A stretch of DNA of 64,000 nucleotides, taken from positions 1 through 64,000 of the forward strand of contig NZ_KB893068.1 of NCBI RefSeq assembly GCF_000373985.1. The letters run 5' to 3'. This document shows, piece after piece, positions 7,694-16,342 of this stretch (position 1 is the first letter of the stretch; every line of letters starts with the position of its first letter). The translations under genes were made by a program, and so were the position numbers. Under the pieces are notes generated by a model that worked only from the letters and a program-made list of their open reading frames with translations, was not told where the DNA came from and did no database searches. This stretch comes from Desulfobacter curvatus DSM 3379. GTDB taxonomy: Bacteria; Desulfobacterota; Desulfobacteria; Desulfobacterales; Desulfobacteraceae.

Positions 7694-8094
7694 AACTAAA
7701 AAAATCCCTATGAAAAAAAAAGAAAAGCTACTGAAAACATAGCTTCGCATTGTCGGTCACATTACTTAGCACCGAAAACCGATCGAATTTATTATATCTT
7801 TATATTATTTGATTTTTAAATACAAACTATAGGCGACTCTTTTTGCAGAATATAGAATAGGAAATTTCGCCTGTCAAGGTTAATTAAATTAAAAATTTTG
7901 ATCTAACATGGGTTTAATATTGAACGAATCATAATTTTTAATTCGTCTATTTAGGAGGGGCCCATTTGATTTTAAATAATGTGAGTTTAAAGCATGACAC
8001 CCGGTGACATATCCCAAGAAACAGATTGGAATAATATAGCTCCGCCCCGTCACTCACAACAGATAGAAGCGACAATTTTTCTAATACAACTCTT
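7694..8094. other. AT-rich intergenic region upstream of the peptide cassette
   Basis: No gene is supported here. It is strongly AT-rich around 7790-7945, as expected of a promoter region for the leftward operon. A minus-strand open frame of 82 codons (7947-8195) begins inside a repeat copy and has no ribosome site, so it is not called. The 238 bases beyond the repeat (8191-8428) hold nothing recognisable. Confidence 0.5.
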
Positions 8095-8190
8095 TTGTAT
8101 GAAAGTATGTGTAACCGACACAGATCTTTCATTTTTTCTTGCAGGGTGAGCTTAGGAGCCGATAAACCCGATCTGCCCATGGCTGCTATA
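8095..8190 (-). repeat. Dispersed two-hairpin element, copy D
   Basis: Read on the minus strand it begins ATAGCAGCCATGGGC and ends with the hairpin GAAAGATCTGTGTCGGTTAC...ACTTTC (8130-8101). That second hairpin matches copy A1 (40991-41020) closely; the first hairpin is divergent. The unit is about 96 bases. See the copies at 12785, 40931, 41023 and 60332. Confidence 0.65.
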
Positions 8191-8428
8191 TGCAACGGTG
8201 AGGACTAAATGAACTCTTTCGGCCTTAATCACTTTAACAAAAAAATATGAGCATATAGTCAGGATGTAAGGTGTTTTTGATTAATTGTCCCTATTACAAA
8301 ACGACATACTTTCACATCGCAGCTTCATTGCAAATCATGTACCACCCTCTACTATACGATGTTTTCAACGTATCACCCGTTTTAACACCACGATATCGGC
8401 GTCATGGTTACGAAATATTCATTACGAG

Positions 8429-8752
8429 TTACGAAATTTGCACCTTGCTTTTAAAAATAATGCAAGCCCGGTGCCGACCGTCTTCCTCCCGGCTGGTATA
8501 GGACCAGCCAAGCTTGTCGCACAACTGCCGGGTCAGCTGCAGACCCAGTCCAAACCCCAGATCCCTGACCGTATCGTCTTCCCCTGGGATATCTCCGAAG
8601 TCGGCAGTTGGGCGTGTTCATTCTGTCCCAGCCACAAAAAGGGTCTGGGTCAGGTGCTTCATGGTCAGGCTGGCTCTATCTACGCGGTCTATGATTTTGT
8701 TTTTCTGCCGGGTCTGGTGAGCGAGTTTATCTGGATCTGTGTCGGTAATAGC
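8429..8752 (-). pseudogene. Remnant of a sensor histidine kinase gene
   Basis: Joined directly to the RND remnant, the frame reads KNKIIDRVDRASLTMKHLTQ, typical of the helix after the phospho-acceptor histidine in QseC/PmrB-like kinases. A one-base shift restores LWLGQNEHAQLP, then most of the ATPase domain is missing, and the frame resumes with GFGLGLQLTRQLCDKLGW (the G2 box and last helix), ending at the TAA at 8429. The H-box, N-box and first D/G box are gone. At least one frameshift and one large internal deletion are present. It probably once regulated the neighbouring efflux operon. Confidence 0.7.
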
Positions 8753-10374
8753 GCACCTTGACTTCCACCTCGTCCGTTGAGCGCTGGAACCGCTGTACCA
8801 CCTGGCCGGAAAAGGCCTGGAGCACCTGTTCGGCCAGCATGTCCGTACTAAAGCCTAAAGCACGGCCTTGGGGGGTCAATTCCATATAGAGCTGGGGTTG
8901 GCCTGGTTCCAGGTTGTCTTCAATGCCGCTCACCGCAGAAATTATGGATGACTGATTTTTCAAAGTCTCTCCTGCCTGGGTGAGGACGGTATCATCACTG
9001 GAACGTAGTTCAATACGAAGCGCATCCTTGGTCAGCTGCAGTTTCACAGACCCGGACTGATCTGCTTCGGACAGCACCTGCAGATACTCAATGGCACTGT
9101 TTTCGTCATCTTTGGCATGTAGTAGCTCCCGGTCCGCCTCATGTGCCCTTGACTCCAGAAGAGTTAAAGCCGCATGGGTCTGGCCGTAGCTTGCATCATT
9201 TTTCATGGTCAGTTCCGCCCGCACCGTATCGCCGGGAATATCCGGGAAAAAACTCATACGCACCATGCCGGTCAGGGGCATGGAAATGACAAAGATAAAA
9301 ATGCCGACAAACACCACTAACACGGCATACCGGTGGTGAAGGGCGATCTTGATAAGGGGGCCGTAAATGTGTTCGTTCACCAGATTCAGGCTCTGGTCGG
9401 TGATTTTCTGCACCCACATCCAGCTACGTTGTATTGGATTTTTTCCAGGGGTCTGGCGCGTGTTAAGATGTGCCAGATGGGAAGGCAGGATTAGTTTTGA
9501 TTCAATCACCGACAGCACCAGGCAGATGGTAACGACGGTGGCAAACTGGGAGTAGAGCTCACCCATGTGGCCGCTGACCTGGGAAATGGCCTAAAAGACC
9601 GCCACTGGCCACTGTGGTCAGCACACCAAACAGGGTGGGAATGGCCACAGCCTGGGCGCCCCGGATGGTGTTTTCAATGGTATCGCCGGCCTTGGAGCGC
9701 AGGGTGTAGATGCTTTCGCCGATAACCACGGCATCATCCACCACAATACCTAAAGCCATGATAAAGCCGAACGTTGTGAATTCATTCAAAGAAAGCCCTG
9801 CAAAGCTGTTCCCCATGAAATACAGGGTGCCGAAAAAAATAAAGGGCAGGCCCGTGGTAATGACCTGCAAAGCGATGCTGGCATGACCGTTAAAACGGCA
9901 AAGCATAGGCGTTTCATCATCAAAGGTATCGTCAATTTTAGCAACATCTCCCAAACGAATCCGGCTGCCGTCCTCAAGGGTGACCAGGGGGATGGCGGCA
10001 AACTCCTCTTTCAGGTAGGCCTGTTCCGAAGCTTTGAGCTGCAGATACAGGTTTTTATCCCGCAGCACTGCCGTGCGTGAACTTCCCGATTCATTGTTGA
10101 TGGCATCTTCCACATCGGACAGGGACAACCCGTAGGACTGAAGCTGGGCCTTGTCAATCTCAACACTGATTATGGGATCAAGGTCGCCGGAGATCTCCAC
10201 CCGGTTCACATTGGCATTGGCTAAAAGATCATCTTTAAGTTCTTCGGCCAGGGTCTGCAGGATATGGCGGCTCACCTCCACGTAAAGCTGGAGCCATAGG
10301 GTATGCTCCTCACGTTCCGCCTTTTCAATGACCAGCTTGTCAGCATCGGTGGGAAAATTGGATAATCTGTGCAT
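8750..10374 (-). pseudogene. Decayed RND efflux pump gene
   Basis: Remnant of a hydrophobe/amphiphile RND transporter (normally over 1000 residues). The first part (10374-9559) starts within the porter domain (LSNFPTDADKLVIEKAE) and includes GIVVDDAVVIGE of TM4. At about 9855, ALQVITTG runs straight into LPFIFFGTLYFMG, so the end of the first porter region and TM2 are deleted. Near 9590 a frameshift and a TAG break the gene before VSGHMGELYSQF, after which the second half continues to VEVKVRY at about 8753. The N-terminus and the last half of the second repeat are lost. Multiple independent lesions rule out a functional pump. Confidence 0.85.
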
Positions 10375-10552
10375 TGTAGCTGCCGGTGGACACCGAGGTA
10401 ACAGACACTTCAGGATGCACGCTTACTTCTTCTTTTTCCGGAACCGGCATATTGGCCTGGGCCTTGATGGCCCCCTGGATATAAAAGACAAGGCCGATCA
10501 GAAGACCAACGTCAACCAGAAGAACCACGATCTGGGAAATACGTCTAATCAT
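10340..10552 (-). pseudogene. N-terminal stub of a membrane fusion (adaptor) protein
   Basis: The start of an HlyD/AcrA-type periplasmic adaptor: a short cytoplasmic start (MIRRIS), one membrane helix (residues 8-25), and the beginning of the periplasmic domain up to SVSTGSYNAQI at residues 54-63. There it joins RND sequence in another frame and stops within a few codons. A deletion has therefore removed nearly all of the adaptor and the start of the pump. The start overlaps the outer-membrane gene's stop (TAATG), the normal order for such operons. Confidence 0.75.
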
Positions 10553-11904
10553 TATTTTGCTCCAATGCCCAGTGCCAGCCCGAGGGTAACCCGGTTGGCC
10601 AGGCGGTCATATGTAAGGTTGTTCAGTTGAATGGCAAGATCAAAGGTCTGGGTCTGGACAGTGAGCAGATCCAGCATGTCCGAAAAGCCCTGGCGATAAC
10701 TCTTCTGATACTGGACAAGGGAATCTTCGGCCTTGGATAGGGCGGTTTCAATATGAACCTGCTGTTTTTTTAAAGATCGTTCAAGTCCCATGGCGTCTTC
10801 AATTTCCTGGACAGCGGTATACAAGGTTTCCCGATACGCCTCAAAGGCCTGAGCGGTTTCCAGATCCGCAATCTCAGCCTTAGCTTTGAGTTGCCCGCCC
10901 TGGAACAAAGGCGCCGTGAGCTGTCCCAGAAGTGACCATACCGGACTTGTGAACAGCGCGGAGCCTGGGGTTGAAGCGATATCCTCAAGGGATGCCTCAA
11001 GACTGATGCTGGGCAAAAGATCCTTATATGCCACATCCGCATTCAAATCGGCCGATTCAATGGCCAAAAATGCCGCTTTCAGATCCGGCCTGCGCTGCGG
11101 GGTCTGCTCGGGAAAATCTGCCAACGGTACGATCACATTGGTATAATCTCCGGACATGGTGATGTCAGCATTGGGATCGCCCAAAAGCCTGGTAAGGGCG
11201 CGTTGCTGCTGGGCCAGGGTTTCCTTGTATTTTTCCAGGGTTGCCCTGGCCGAAGCCGTGGCAGTTCTGGCCGTATCCAGATCCTCCAGAGTGCCCAGTC
11301 CGCTGCGGTAGCGCTGTCTGGTATAGTTTTCCGTTTTTTCAAGCACATCAATACGCTTCTGCTCAATGGCGATATTTTTCTTTGCCGATGTAAGTTCCAG
11401 CCATCCGGTCATGATCTCTGCTGCCAAGGTATCCCGAGCGGATTGATACAGCATCTGCTGTTCTTGGACATCCTTTGAGGCGGCTTTGGCACTGTCCGCC
11501 AGCTTGCGCCATAAATCCAGTTCCCAGCTCACCGTGGCGGTTCCCGTGTACACATCGTCCTGGTCCTCTTCCCTGAGTGCTGAATGGCCTGCGGACACCT
11601 CGGGCAGTCGCGCGCCTTGAGCCTTACGATATTCAGCCTGACGAATTTTTAAGGTTAAAAGAGTCTGTGCAAGACCGGGATTGGCAGCCAGGCCCTTTTC
11701 CACCAGGCTGTCAAGTTCATCGGATTGAATCAAATCCCCCAAGATGGTGATGGGCTGTGCGCCGTCAAGATTGCTCCATTGTGCAATTTTCGCTTGTTCC
11801 TGCACAACCTTGACCCCATAATCCGGATTTGAACTGGATACACAGGCCGAAAGGGTGAACAGGCTAAGCAGCACAAGTTGTATGCATGCCGATTTAAGTG
11901 TCAT
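10552..11904 (-). CDS. TolC/OprM-type outer-membrane efflux lipoprotein
   Basis: Outer-membrane channel of a tripartite efflux system, NodT-like family. The N-terminus is a lipoprotein signal with the lipobox LSAC. Two outer-membrane efflux repeats follow, with long coiled-coil stretches and conserved RPDL in the second half. The ATG at 11904 is chosen because GGAGA lies just upstream and gives a clean lipoprotein signal; the frame extends to a TTG at 11946. It is the only intact gene of the operon: its adaptor and pump are remnants, so it is either idle or borrowed by another pump. Confidence 0.85.
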   Translation of the reverse strand: MTLKSACIQLVLLSLFTLSACVSSSNPDYGVKVVQEQAKIAQWSNLDGAQPITILGDLIQSDELDSLVEKGLAANPGLAQTLLTLKIRQAEYRKAQGARLPEVSAGHSALREEDQDDVYTGTATVSWELDLWRKLADSAKAASKDVQEQQMLYQSARDTLAAEIMTGWLELTSAKKNIAIEQKRIDVLEKTENYTRQRYRSGLGTLEDLDTARTATASARATLEKYKETLAQQQRALTRLLGDPNADITMSGDYTNVIVPLADFPEQTPQRRPDLKAAFLAIESADLNADVAYKDLLPSISLEASLEDIASTPGSALFTSPVWSLLGQLTAPLFQGGQLKAKAEIADLETAQAFEAYRETLYTAVQEIEDAMGLERSLKKQQVHIETALSKAEDSLVQYQKSYRQGFSDMLDLLTVQTQTFDLAIQLNNLTYDRLANRVTLGLALGIGAK

Positions 11905-11986
11905 CTTAACTATTCTCCATGTCATTTTTTCACCACGATTTTTCAAAACATATCGTGATGGTATAATAAGGATATAACTGACGGGA

Positions 11987-12003
11987 GGTTAAGACGGGGT
12001 TAA
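11987..12003. promoter_or_regulatory. GGTTAA direct repeat, possible OmpR-family operator
   Basis: GGTTAA occurs at 11987-11992 and again at 11998-12003, 11 bases apart (one helical turn), in the promoter region of the efflux operon. Paired TTAA-type half sites at this spacing are how OmpR-family regulators such as QseB and PmrA bind. The kinase remnant at the operon's end belongs to the same regulator class. The regulator itself is not in the window. Confidence 0.45.
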
Positions 12004-12096
12004 CACGGAAAGATTATTTTTGCAGATGCGATTACAACACACCGCACCTGCAAATTTATGAGTTACTGGGGACCTTGAAAGTAGGAAAACTACATT

Positions 12097-12630
12097 TTAG
12101 CCGGGCTGATTGAATTTCTCGTAACTGACCTGATCATATAAAAGCGTGCTCGCATCATGCCCATCCATTTCATTTGCAGGATGGCCGATACCGATAACCG
12201 CCTGCACCTGGATATGTTCGGGCAAATCAAGAATATTTGAAATATAATCCGAGGCCGAAGAGCCGTCGTCACGGCTGCGCAGACGCATCTGTGCCCAGCA
12301 GGAGCCAAGACCTAAATCCGCCGCAGCCAGATGAATAATAATGGCGGCAATGGAGGCATCCTCAATCCAGACATCGCTTTTGGATGTGTCGGCACATACG
12401 ACGATGGCCAACGGCGCATTTTTTAAAAACGCAGCGCCATGGGATTTAGCCTGGGACAATTGTTCGAGGCGTGCCTTGTCCTTAACCACCACAAACTGCC
12501 ATGGATTAAAGCCCCGGGAACTTGGAGACCGAAGTGCGGCTTCGATCAGCATATCGCACTGTTCATCACTTACGGGTTTATCCTTAAACTGCCGGATACT
12601 TCTTCTTTTACGCAATAATTCAATAAACAT
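12097..12630 (-). CDS. Nitroreductase family protein
   Basis: FMN-dependent oxidoreductase of the nitroreductase fold, 177 residues. The N-terminal RRSIRQF is the classic FMN phosphate-binding segment; SSRGFNPWQFVVV and the later DLGLGSCW are also family hallmarks. ATG at 12630 is chosen because AGGAG precedes it by six bases and the family starts here; the frame extends seven codons further. Substrate unknown: nitroaromatics, quinones or enoate-like compounds are possible. It is transcribed alone, divergent from marR, with a repeat copy between them. Confidence 0.85.
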   Translation of the reverse strand: MFIELLRKRRSIRQFKDKPVSDEQCDMLIEAALRSPSSRGFNPWQFVVVKDKARLEQLSQAKSHGAAFLKNAPLAIVVCADTSKSDVWIEDASIAAIIIHLAAADLGLGSCWAQMRLRSRDDGSSASDYISNILDLPEHIQVQAVIGIGHPANEMDGHDASTLLYDQVSYEKFNQPG

Positions 12631-12784
12631 GTTTACTCCTGTTTTTAACAATCTTTATACTGCTCTAAAGCACTCTTTATAACATTCTAACCAGTTTTTT
12701 GCATATGTAAGACAATTATTTGGTCATCTGCCTTTTTATCTCTTGGGCTATCCCTTTCGATTCTCTTTCATGGGATGGATTTTT

Positions 12785-12880
12785 ATATGAAGTCGCCAGC
12801 AATTAACTGGATTCTTTCTATCTTTGTTGTGGGCCGAAGCCTGGGTGTAGATAGACCAAGGACGGCCCGTGGCCGTTATA
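12785..12880 (-). repeat. Dispersed two-hairpin element, copy C
   Basis: On the minus strand, 12880-12822 reads TATAACGGCCACGGGCCGTC and continues as a near copy of 41023-41080. The second hairpin follows at 12819-12790: its bases differ from the other copies, but the stem is kept (GAAAGAATCCAG paired with CTGGCGACTTC), as if the fold were conserved by compensating changes. Confidence 0.75.
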
Positions 12881-12900
12881 CAAAAAAAGCTTGCCAAAAT

Positions 12901-12917
12901 AGTTAAGCTACTTTATA
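12901..12917. promoter_or_regulatory. Probable MarR operator in front of marR
   Basis: AGTTAAGCTACTTTATA, an imperfect version of the perfect 17-base inverted repeat in front of the exporter gene at 13597-13613. It lies 11 bases before the marR start codon, a position suited to autorepression. Confidence 0.6.
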
Positions 12918-12927
12918 TTTTATAACC

Positions 12928-13386
12928 ATGAATCAGGAGCTGAAAAAAAAGATTGTCAACAATCTGATGCAGGTCACCCGCAAATTTGCCGAAGTGGAAG
13001 CGTTGCCCATTGCGGTTACTAATGATATCAACATTTCAACCCGGGAAGCCCATGCCATTGAAAGCATAGGCGAAAACCGGTGTGTGAATGTTACACAGAT
13101 CGCCGACCATTTCGGGTTTACCAAAAGTGCGGCCTCCCAACTGGTGTCAAAACTGACCCGGCAGGGATTTGTGGTCAAAAAGCAGGCCGGCCACAGCAAT
13201 AAGGAATTACAGCTTTCCCTGACGCCTTTGGGGTGGCAGGCCTTTGAAGCCCACGCAAAGATGCATGGCAAGGATCTTTCACAGGTTCTTGAAACCATGG
13301 ACAGTGTGGAGATCAGTGTGCTTATACAATTGAACGAGTTGCTGGGCAGGCTGAATACCATTATGGATGGCCGGTTGACCAAGTAG
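12928..13386 (+). CDS. MarR family transcriptional regulator
   Basis: 152-residue winged-helix regulator. The helix-turn-helix reads VTQIADHFGFTKSAASQLVSK (about residues 49-69), followed by the wing and a C-terminal dimerisation helix. MarR proteins usually repress their own gene and a nearby transporter and release DNA on binding a small ligand. Here the same inverted repeat occurs before this gene and before the RND exporter downstream, so both are its likely targets. A 140-base palindromic element separates it from the exporter. Confidence 0.9.
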   Translation: MNQELKKKIVNNLMQVTRKFAEVEALPIAVTNDINISTREAHAIESIGENRCVNVTQIADHFGFTKSAASQLVSKLTRQGFVVKKQAGHSNKELQLSLTPLGWQAFEAHAKMHGKDLSQVLETMDSVEISVLIQLNELLGRLNTIMDGRLTK

Positions 13387-13525
13387 TGTTTGAACGCAAA
13401 GTCACCCGCCTGCGGCGTTGAAGAAAAAGTTGCCAAATCATAAGATCGGGCCTCACAACCTTCCAGGTTGCTCCGGTTACAATTTTTTTGGCGCCTTGCA
13501 TCTGGGCAACTTTACGCCCAAACAC
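13386..13525. repeat. MITE-like element with imperfect terminal inverted repeats
   Basis: The left end GTGTTTGAACGCAAAGT (13386-13402) pairs imperfectly with the right end, whose complement reads GTGTTTGGGCGTAAAGT (13525-13509). Similarity continues inward for roughly 30-50 bases with mismatches. It begins on the last base of the marR coding region. There is no coding capacity. A non-autonomous transposable element or large REP-type repeat is the best reading. Confidence 0.5.
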
Positions 13526-13596
13526 GGAGCGCTGCCGCTCAGGAATTACGTAGTCTAAGCGGCTAATTAGTGTGTATTAAATTTTTTTACATAAAT

Positions 13597-13613
13597 AGTT
13601 AAGCAACTTAACT
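13597..13613. promoter_or_regulatory. Probable MarR operator in front of the RND exporter
   Basis: AGTTAAGCAACTTAACT, a perfect inverted repeat of seven-base arms around CAA, ending 17 bases before the exporter start codon. The related site at 12901-12917 lies before marR. The arms, length and placement fit a MarR dimer site. Confidence 0.7.
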
Positions 13614-13630
13614 TTAATTATGAGGTAGAA

Positions 13631-16309
13631 ATGAAACCCTTTAAAGAACGTATTATTGATTTTTCAATCACACATTACAGACTGGTCATGGCCTGCACCC
13701 TGTTGCTCACCCTGGTTACCGGTGCCTTTTTCCCCTGGGTGAAAATGGATACGGATCCGGAAAACATGCTTGAAGTAAATGAACCTGCCCGGGTGTTCCA
13801 CAATACGGCAAAAAAACGCTTTGACCTCAGCGATACAGTGGTACTGGGCGTGATCAATGAAAAAGACCCCAACGGGGTGTTCAACCCGAATACCCTGAAA
13901 CGGATCTATGAGCTGACGGAATTTGCCAAAACACTTCAGTGGCCGGATGAAAATAATTCAGCAAGAATGTCCGGCGTTATTGAGGCGGATATGATTGCTC
14001 CCTCCCTGGTGGATCATATGAGCCGTCAGGGGCCAGGGACCATAAAATTCGAATGGTTGATGGAAAAACCGCCCAAGACCAGGGAACAAGCCATTGAAAT
14101 CAGGCAAAAGGCCCTTTCCAACCCCCTTCTCAAAGGCCAGATGATTTCAGAGGACGGGCGGGCAATCTGTATCTATCTGCCGCTGACAGATAAGCTGCTC
14201 AGCTACAGGGTGTACAAGGCTTTGCAGGAAAAGACCGGGACATTCACAGGGGATGACCAGTTCCATATTACAGGTCTCCCTGTGGCTGAAGGCGCCATTG
14301 GTGTTGAAATGTTTACCCAGATGAGCACAGCTTCCCCCCTTGCCATGGCCGTGATCTTTGCACTGCTTTTTTTGTTTTTCCGCAAATGGCGTATCGTCAT
14401 TTTACCCATGATAATTGCGACGGTTTCCATTGTTGCCGCCATGGGCCTGATGATTGCCGTTGGATTTCCGGTTCATATTCTAAGTTCCATGCTCCCCATT
14501 TTTCTGATGTCCATCGCCATGGTGGATTCCGTGCATGTCCTGTCTGAATTCTTTGACGTCTACACCCGGGAAAAGGGGCGGAAAAAAATCCTGCGCCAGG
14601 TTATGTCCACCCTGTTTGCCCCCATGCTTTATACTTCTTTGACAACTGCGGCGGGATTTCTCTCACTGACCCTGGCCCCGATTCCACCAGCACGGGTTTT
14701 CGGACTTTTCCTCGGTATCGGAGTCATGATTGCCTGGATCGTGACCATATTTTTTGTTCCGGCCTACATCATGATGACACCCGAAAAAGCCTTGGCGGAT
14801 TTTGGTCTGTCCGCACAAGGCAACAAAAAAAGCTGGCTGGTCCGTCCCCTGGCAGCCCTGGGCCGCCTGACCCACAGGCGCGCGAAGTCCATTCTCGTAC
14901 TTCTGCTTGCCGCGATCCTGGTGTCGGTGTGGGGCATCAGCCAGATACGGATCAACGACAATTATGCCAAACGTTTTGACTTAAGCCATCCCATACGCCA
15001 GGCAGATATCGCTTTGAACAATCATTTCGGCGGTACCTATATGGCCTACCTGGTACTTGAAAGCCCCGGGCGGCCCAGCCCGGATACGTCCGAAATTCAA
15101 AACCTGACCAGGGGGCTGGAGAAATTTGCCCTGACCATTGAAAACGAGTTTCCCCAGGCCCCGGAACTTGCCCATACGGTTGCCCTTACCCTGCCTGCCA
15201 TTGCCGCCGGTTCCAGTGATTTTAAGGATTTTGTGGACAATGTAGAGCAACATCTGGACAAAATGGCTGCCTGCGTATCCGAAGATACCGGCTTTACCCT
15301 GGGGGAACTCCAGGTATTTTTCGGGTTGGAAAGGGAAAGGAACAAGCCGTTCAAGCGCCCGGATGTGCTCTCCTATATGGCGGATCTCCAGTCCCACCTG
15401 CTGGAGACCGGCTTAATCGGCAAAGCAAGCTCTGTGGCGGATGTGGTCCGCAAGGTCAACCAGGAACTCACCGACGGCCGCCCTGAAAGCTTTGTCATTC
15501 CCCGGCGGTTCCAGAGTGTTTCCGAATGTTACCTGCAATACCAGCAGAGCCACAGGCCCAACGATCTGTGGCACATGGTCACGCCAGACTATTCCCAGGC
15601 CAACATCTGGCTGCAGTTTCCCACCGGTGACAGCATCAACACAAAAGCAACCGTGGCCGAAGTCCGGTCCTATGTTGAGGCCAATCCCCTGCCTGCCTCG
15701 CTGACCTACCGGTGGGCCGGCTTGCATTACATCAACCTGGTGCTTGAGGGCAAGCTGGTCTGGGGTTTTTTGAAATCATTTGCCGGCAGTTTCCTGATTG
15801 TATTCATCATGATGTCATACCTGTTCCGTTCCCTGCTGTGGGGTGGGATCTGCATGGTGCCCCTGACCATCACCCTGGGGACCATCTACGGCATTACAGG
15901 TATCGTGGGGAAGGATTATGACCTGCCCATTGCAGTACTTAGCGCCCTGTCCATCGGTATGGCCGTGGATTTTGCCATTCATTTTCTTGAACGCGCCAGG
16001 GCAGGGTACCGGGAAAAAGGATCCTGGGAGCAGGTGGTAGGCCATATGTTCGGTGAACCGGCCCGGGCCATCAGCCGGAATGTCCTGGTCATTGCCATCG
16101 GGTTTCTGCCCCTGCTGGTCGCTTCCCTTGTTCCCTACAAGACCACTGGCGTCATGCTTTTCATGATCCTGTCATGCTCGGGGCTTATTACCCTTTTTGC
16201 ACTGCCAGCTATCTTGACCATTGGTGAGAAAATTTTTTTCAAAGGGCTTTATCCCGGAAAAAAAACGAAGGGAGAAACTGAAAACAACGAATTGATTCAA
16301 ACATCCTAA
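13631..16309 (+). CDS. RND superfamily exporter (MMPL/SSD type)
   Basis: 892-residue inner-membrane protein with two repeats, each a transmembrane helix, a large periplasmic domain and a five-helix bundle. The first bundle carries MSIAMVDSVHVLSEFF and the second LSIGMAVDFAIHFLER, the proton-relay region of MMPL/sterol-sensing-type RND proteins. These relatives (for example HpnN-like hopanoid exporters) often move lipids rather than drugs. The next two genes encode a LolA-like carrier and a beta-barrel, which would give an envelope-spanning route. The N-terminus starts with MKPFKERIIDF after a GAGGTAGAA ribosome site. Probably repressed by the upstream MarR protein. Confidence 0.9.
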   Translation: MKPFKERIIDFSITHYRLVMACTLLLTLVTGAFFPWVKMDTDPENMLEVNEPARVFHNTAKKRFDLSDTVVLGVINEKDPNGVFNPNTLKRIYELTEFAKTLQWPDENNSARMSGVIEADMIAPSLVDHMSRQGPGTIKFEWLMEKPPKTREQAIEIRQKALSNPLLKGQMISEDGRAICIYLPLTDKLLSYRVYKALQEKTGTFTGDDQFHITGLPVAEGAIGVEMFTQMSTASPLAMAVIFALLFLFFRKWRIVILPMIIATVSIVAAMGLMIAVGFPVHILSSMLPIFLMSIAMVDSVHVLSEFFDVYTREKGRKKILRQVMSTLFAPMLYTSLTTAAGFLSLTLAPIPPARVFGLFLGIGVMIAWIVTIFFVPAYIMMTPEKALADFGLSAQGNKKSWLVRPLAALGRLTHRRAKSILVLLLAAILVSVWGISQIRINDNYAKRFDLSHPIRQADIALNNHFGGTYMAYLVLESPGRPSPDTSEIQNLTRGLEKFALTIENEFPQAPELAHTVALTLPAIAAGSSDFKDFVDNVEQHLDKMAACVSEDTGFTLGELQVFFGLERERNKPFKRPDVLSYMADLQSHLLETGLIGKASSVADVVRKVNQELTDGRPESFVIPRRFQSVSECYLQYQQSHRPNDLWHMVTPDYSQANIWLQFPTGDSINTKATVAEVRSYVEANPLPASLTYRWAGLHYINLVLEGKLVWGFLKSFAGSFLIVFIMMSYLFRSLLWGGICMVPLTITLGTIYGITGIVGKDYDLPIAVLSALSIGMAVDFAIHFLERARAGYREKGSWEQVVGHMFGEPARAISRNVLVIAIGFLPLLVASLVPYKTTGVMLFMILSCSGLITLFALPAILTIGEKIFFKGLYPGKKTKGETENNELIQTS

Positions 16310-16342
16310 GACAACAAAGGTAAAAAAAGAGGAGTAACAACA

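Noticed and set aside
7947..8195. 82-codon minus-strand frame
   Set aside because: It begins within repeat copy D, has no ribosome site, and resembles no protein.
8285..8761. 158-codon plus-strand frame
   Set aside because: Opposite the sensor kinase remnant; the minus strand reads clear kinase motifs.
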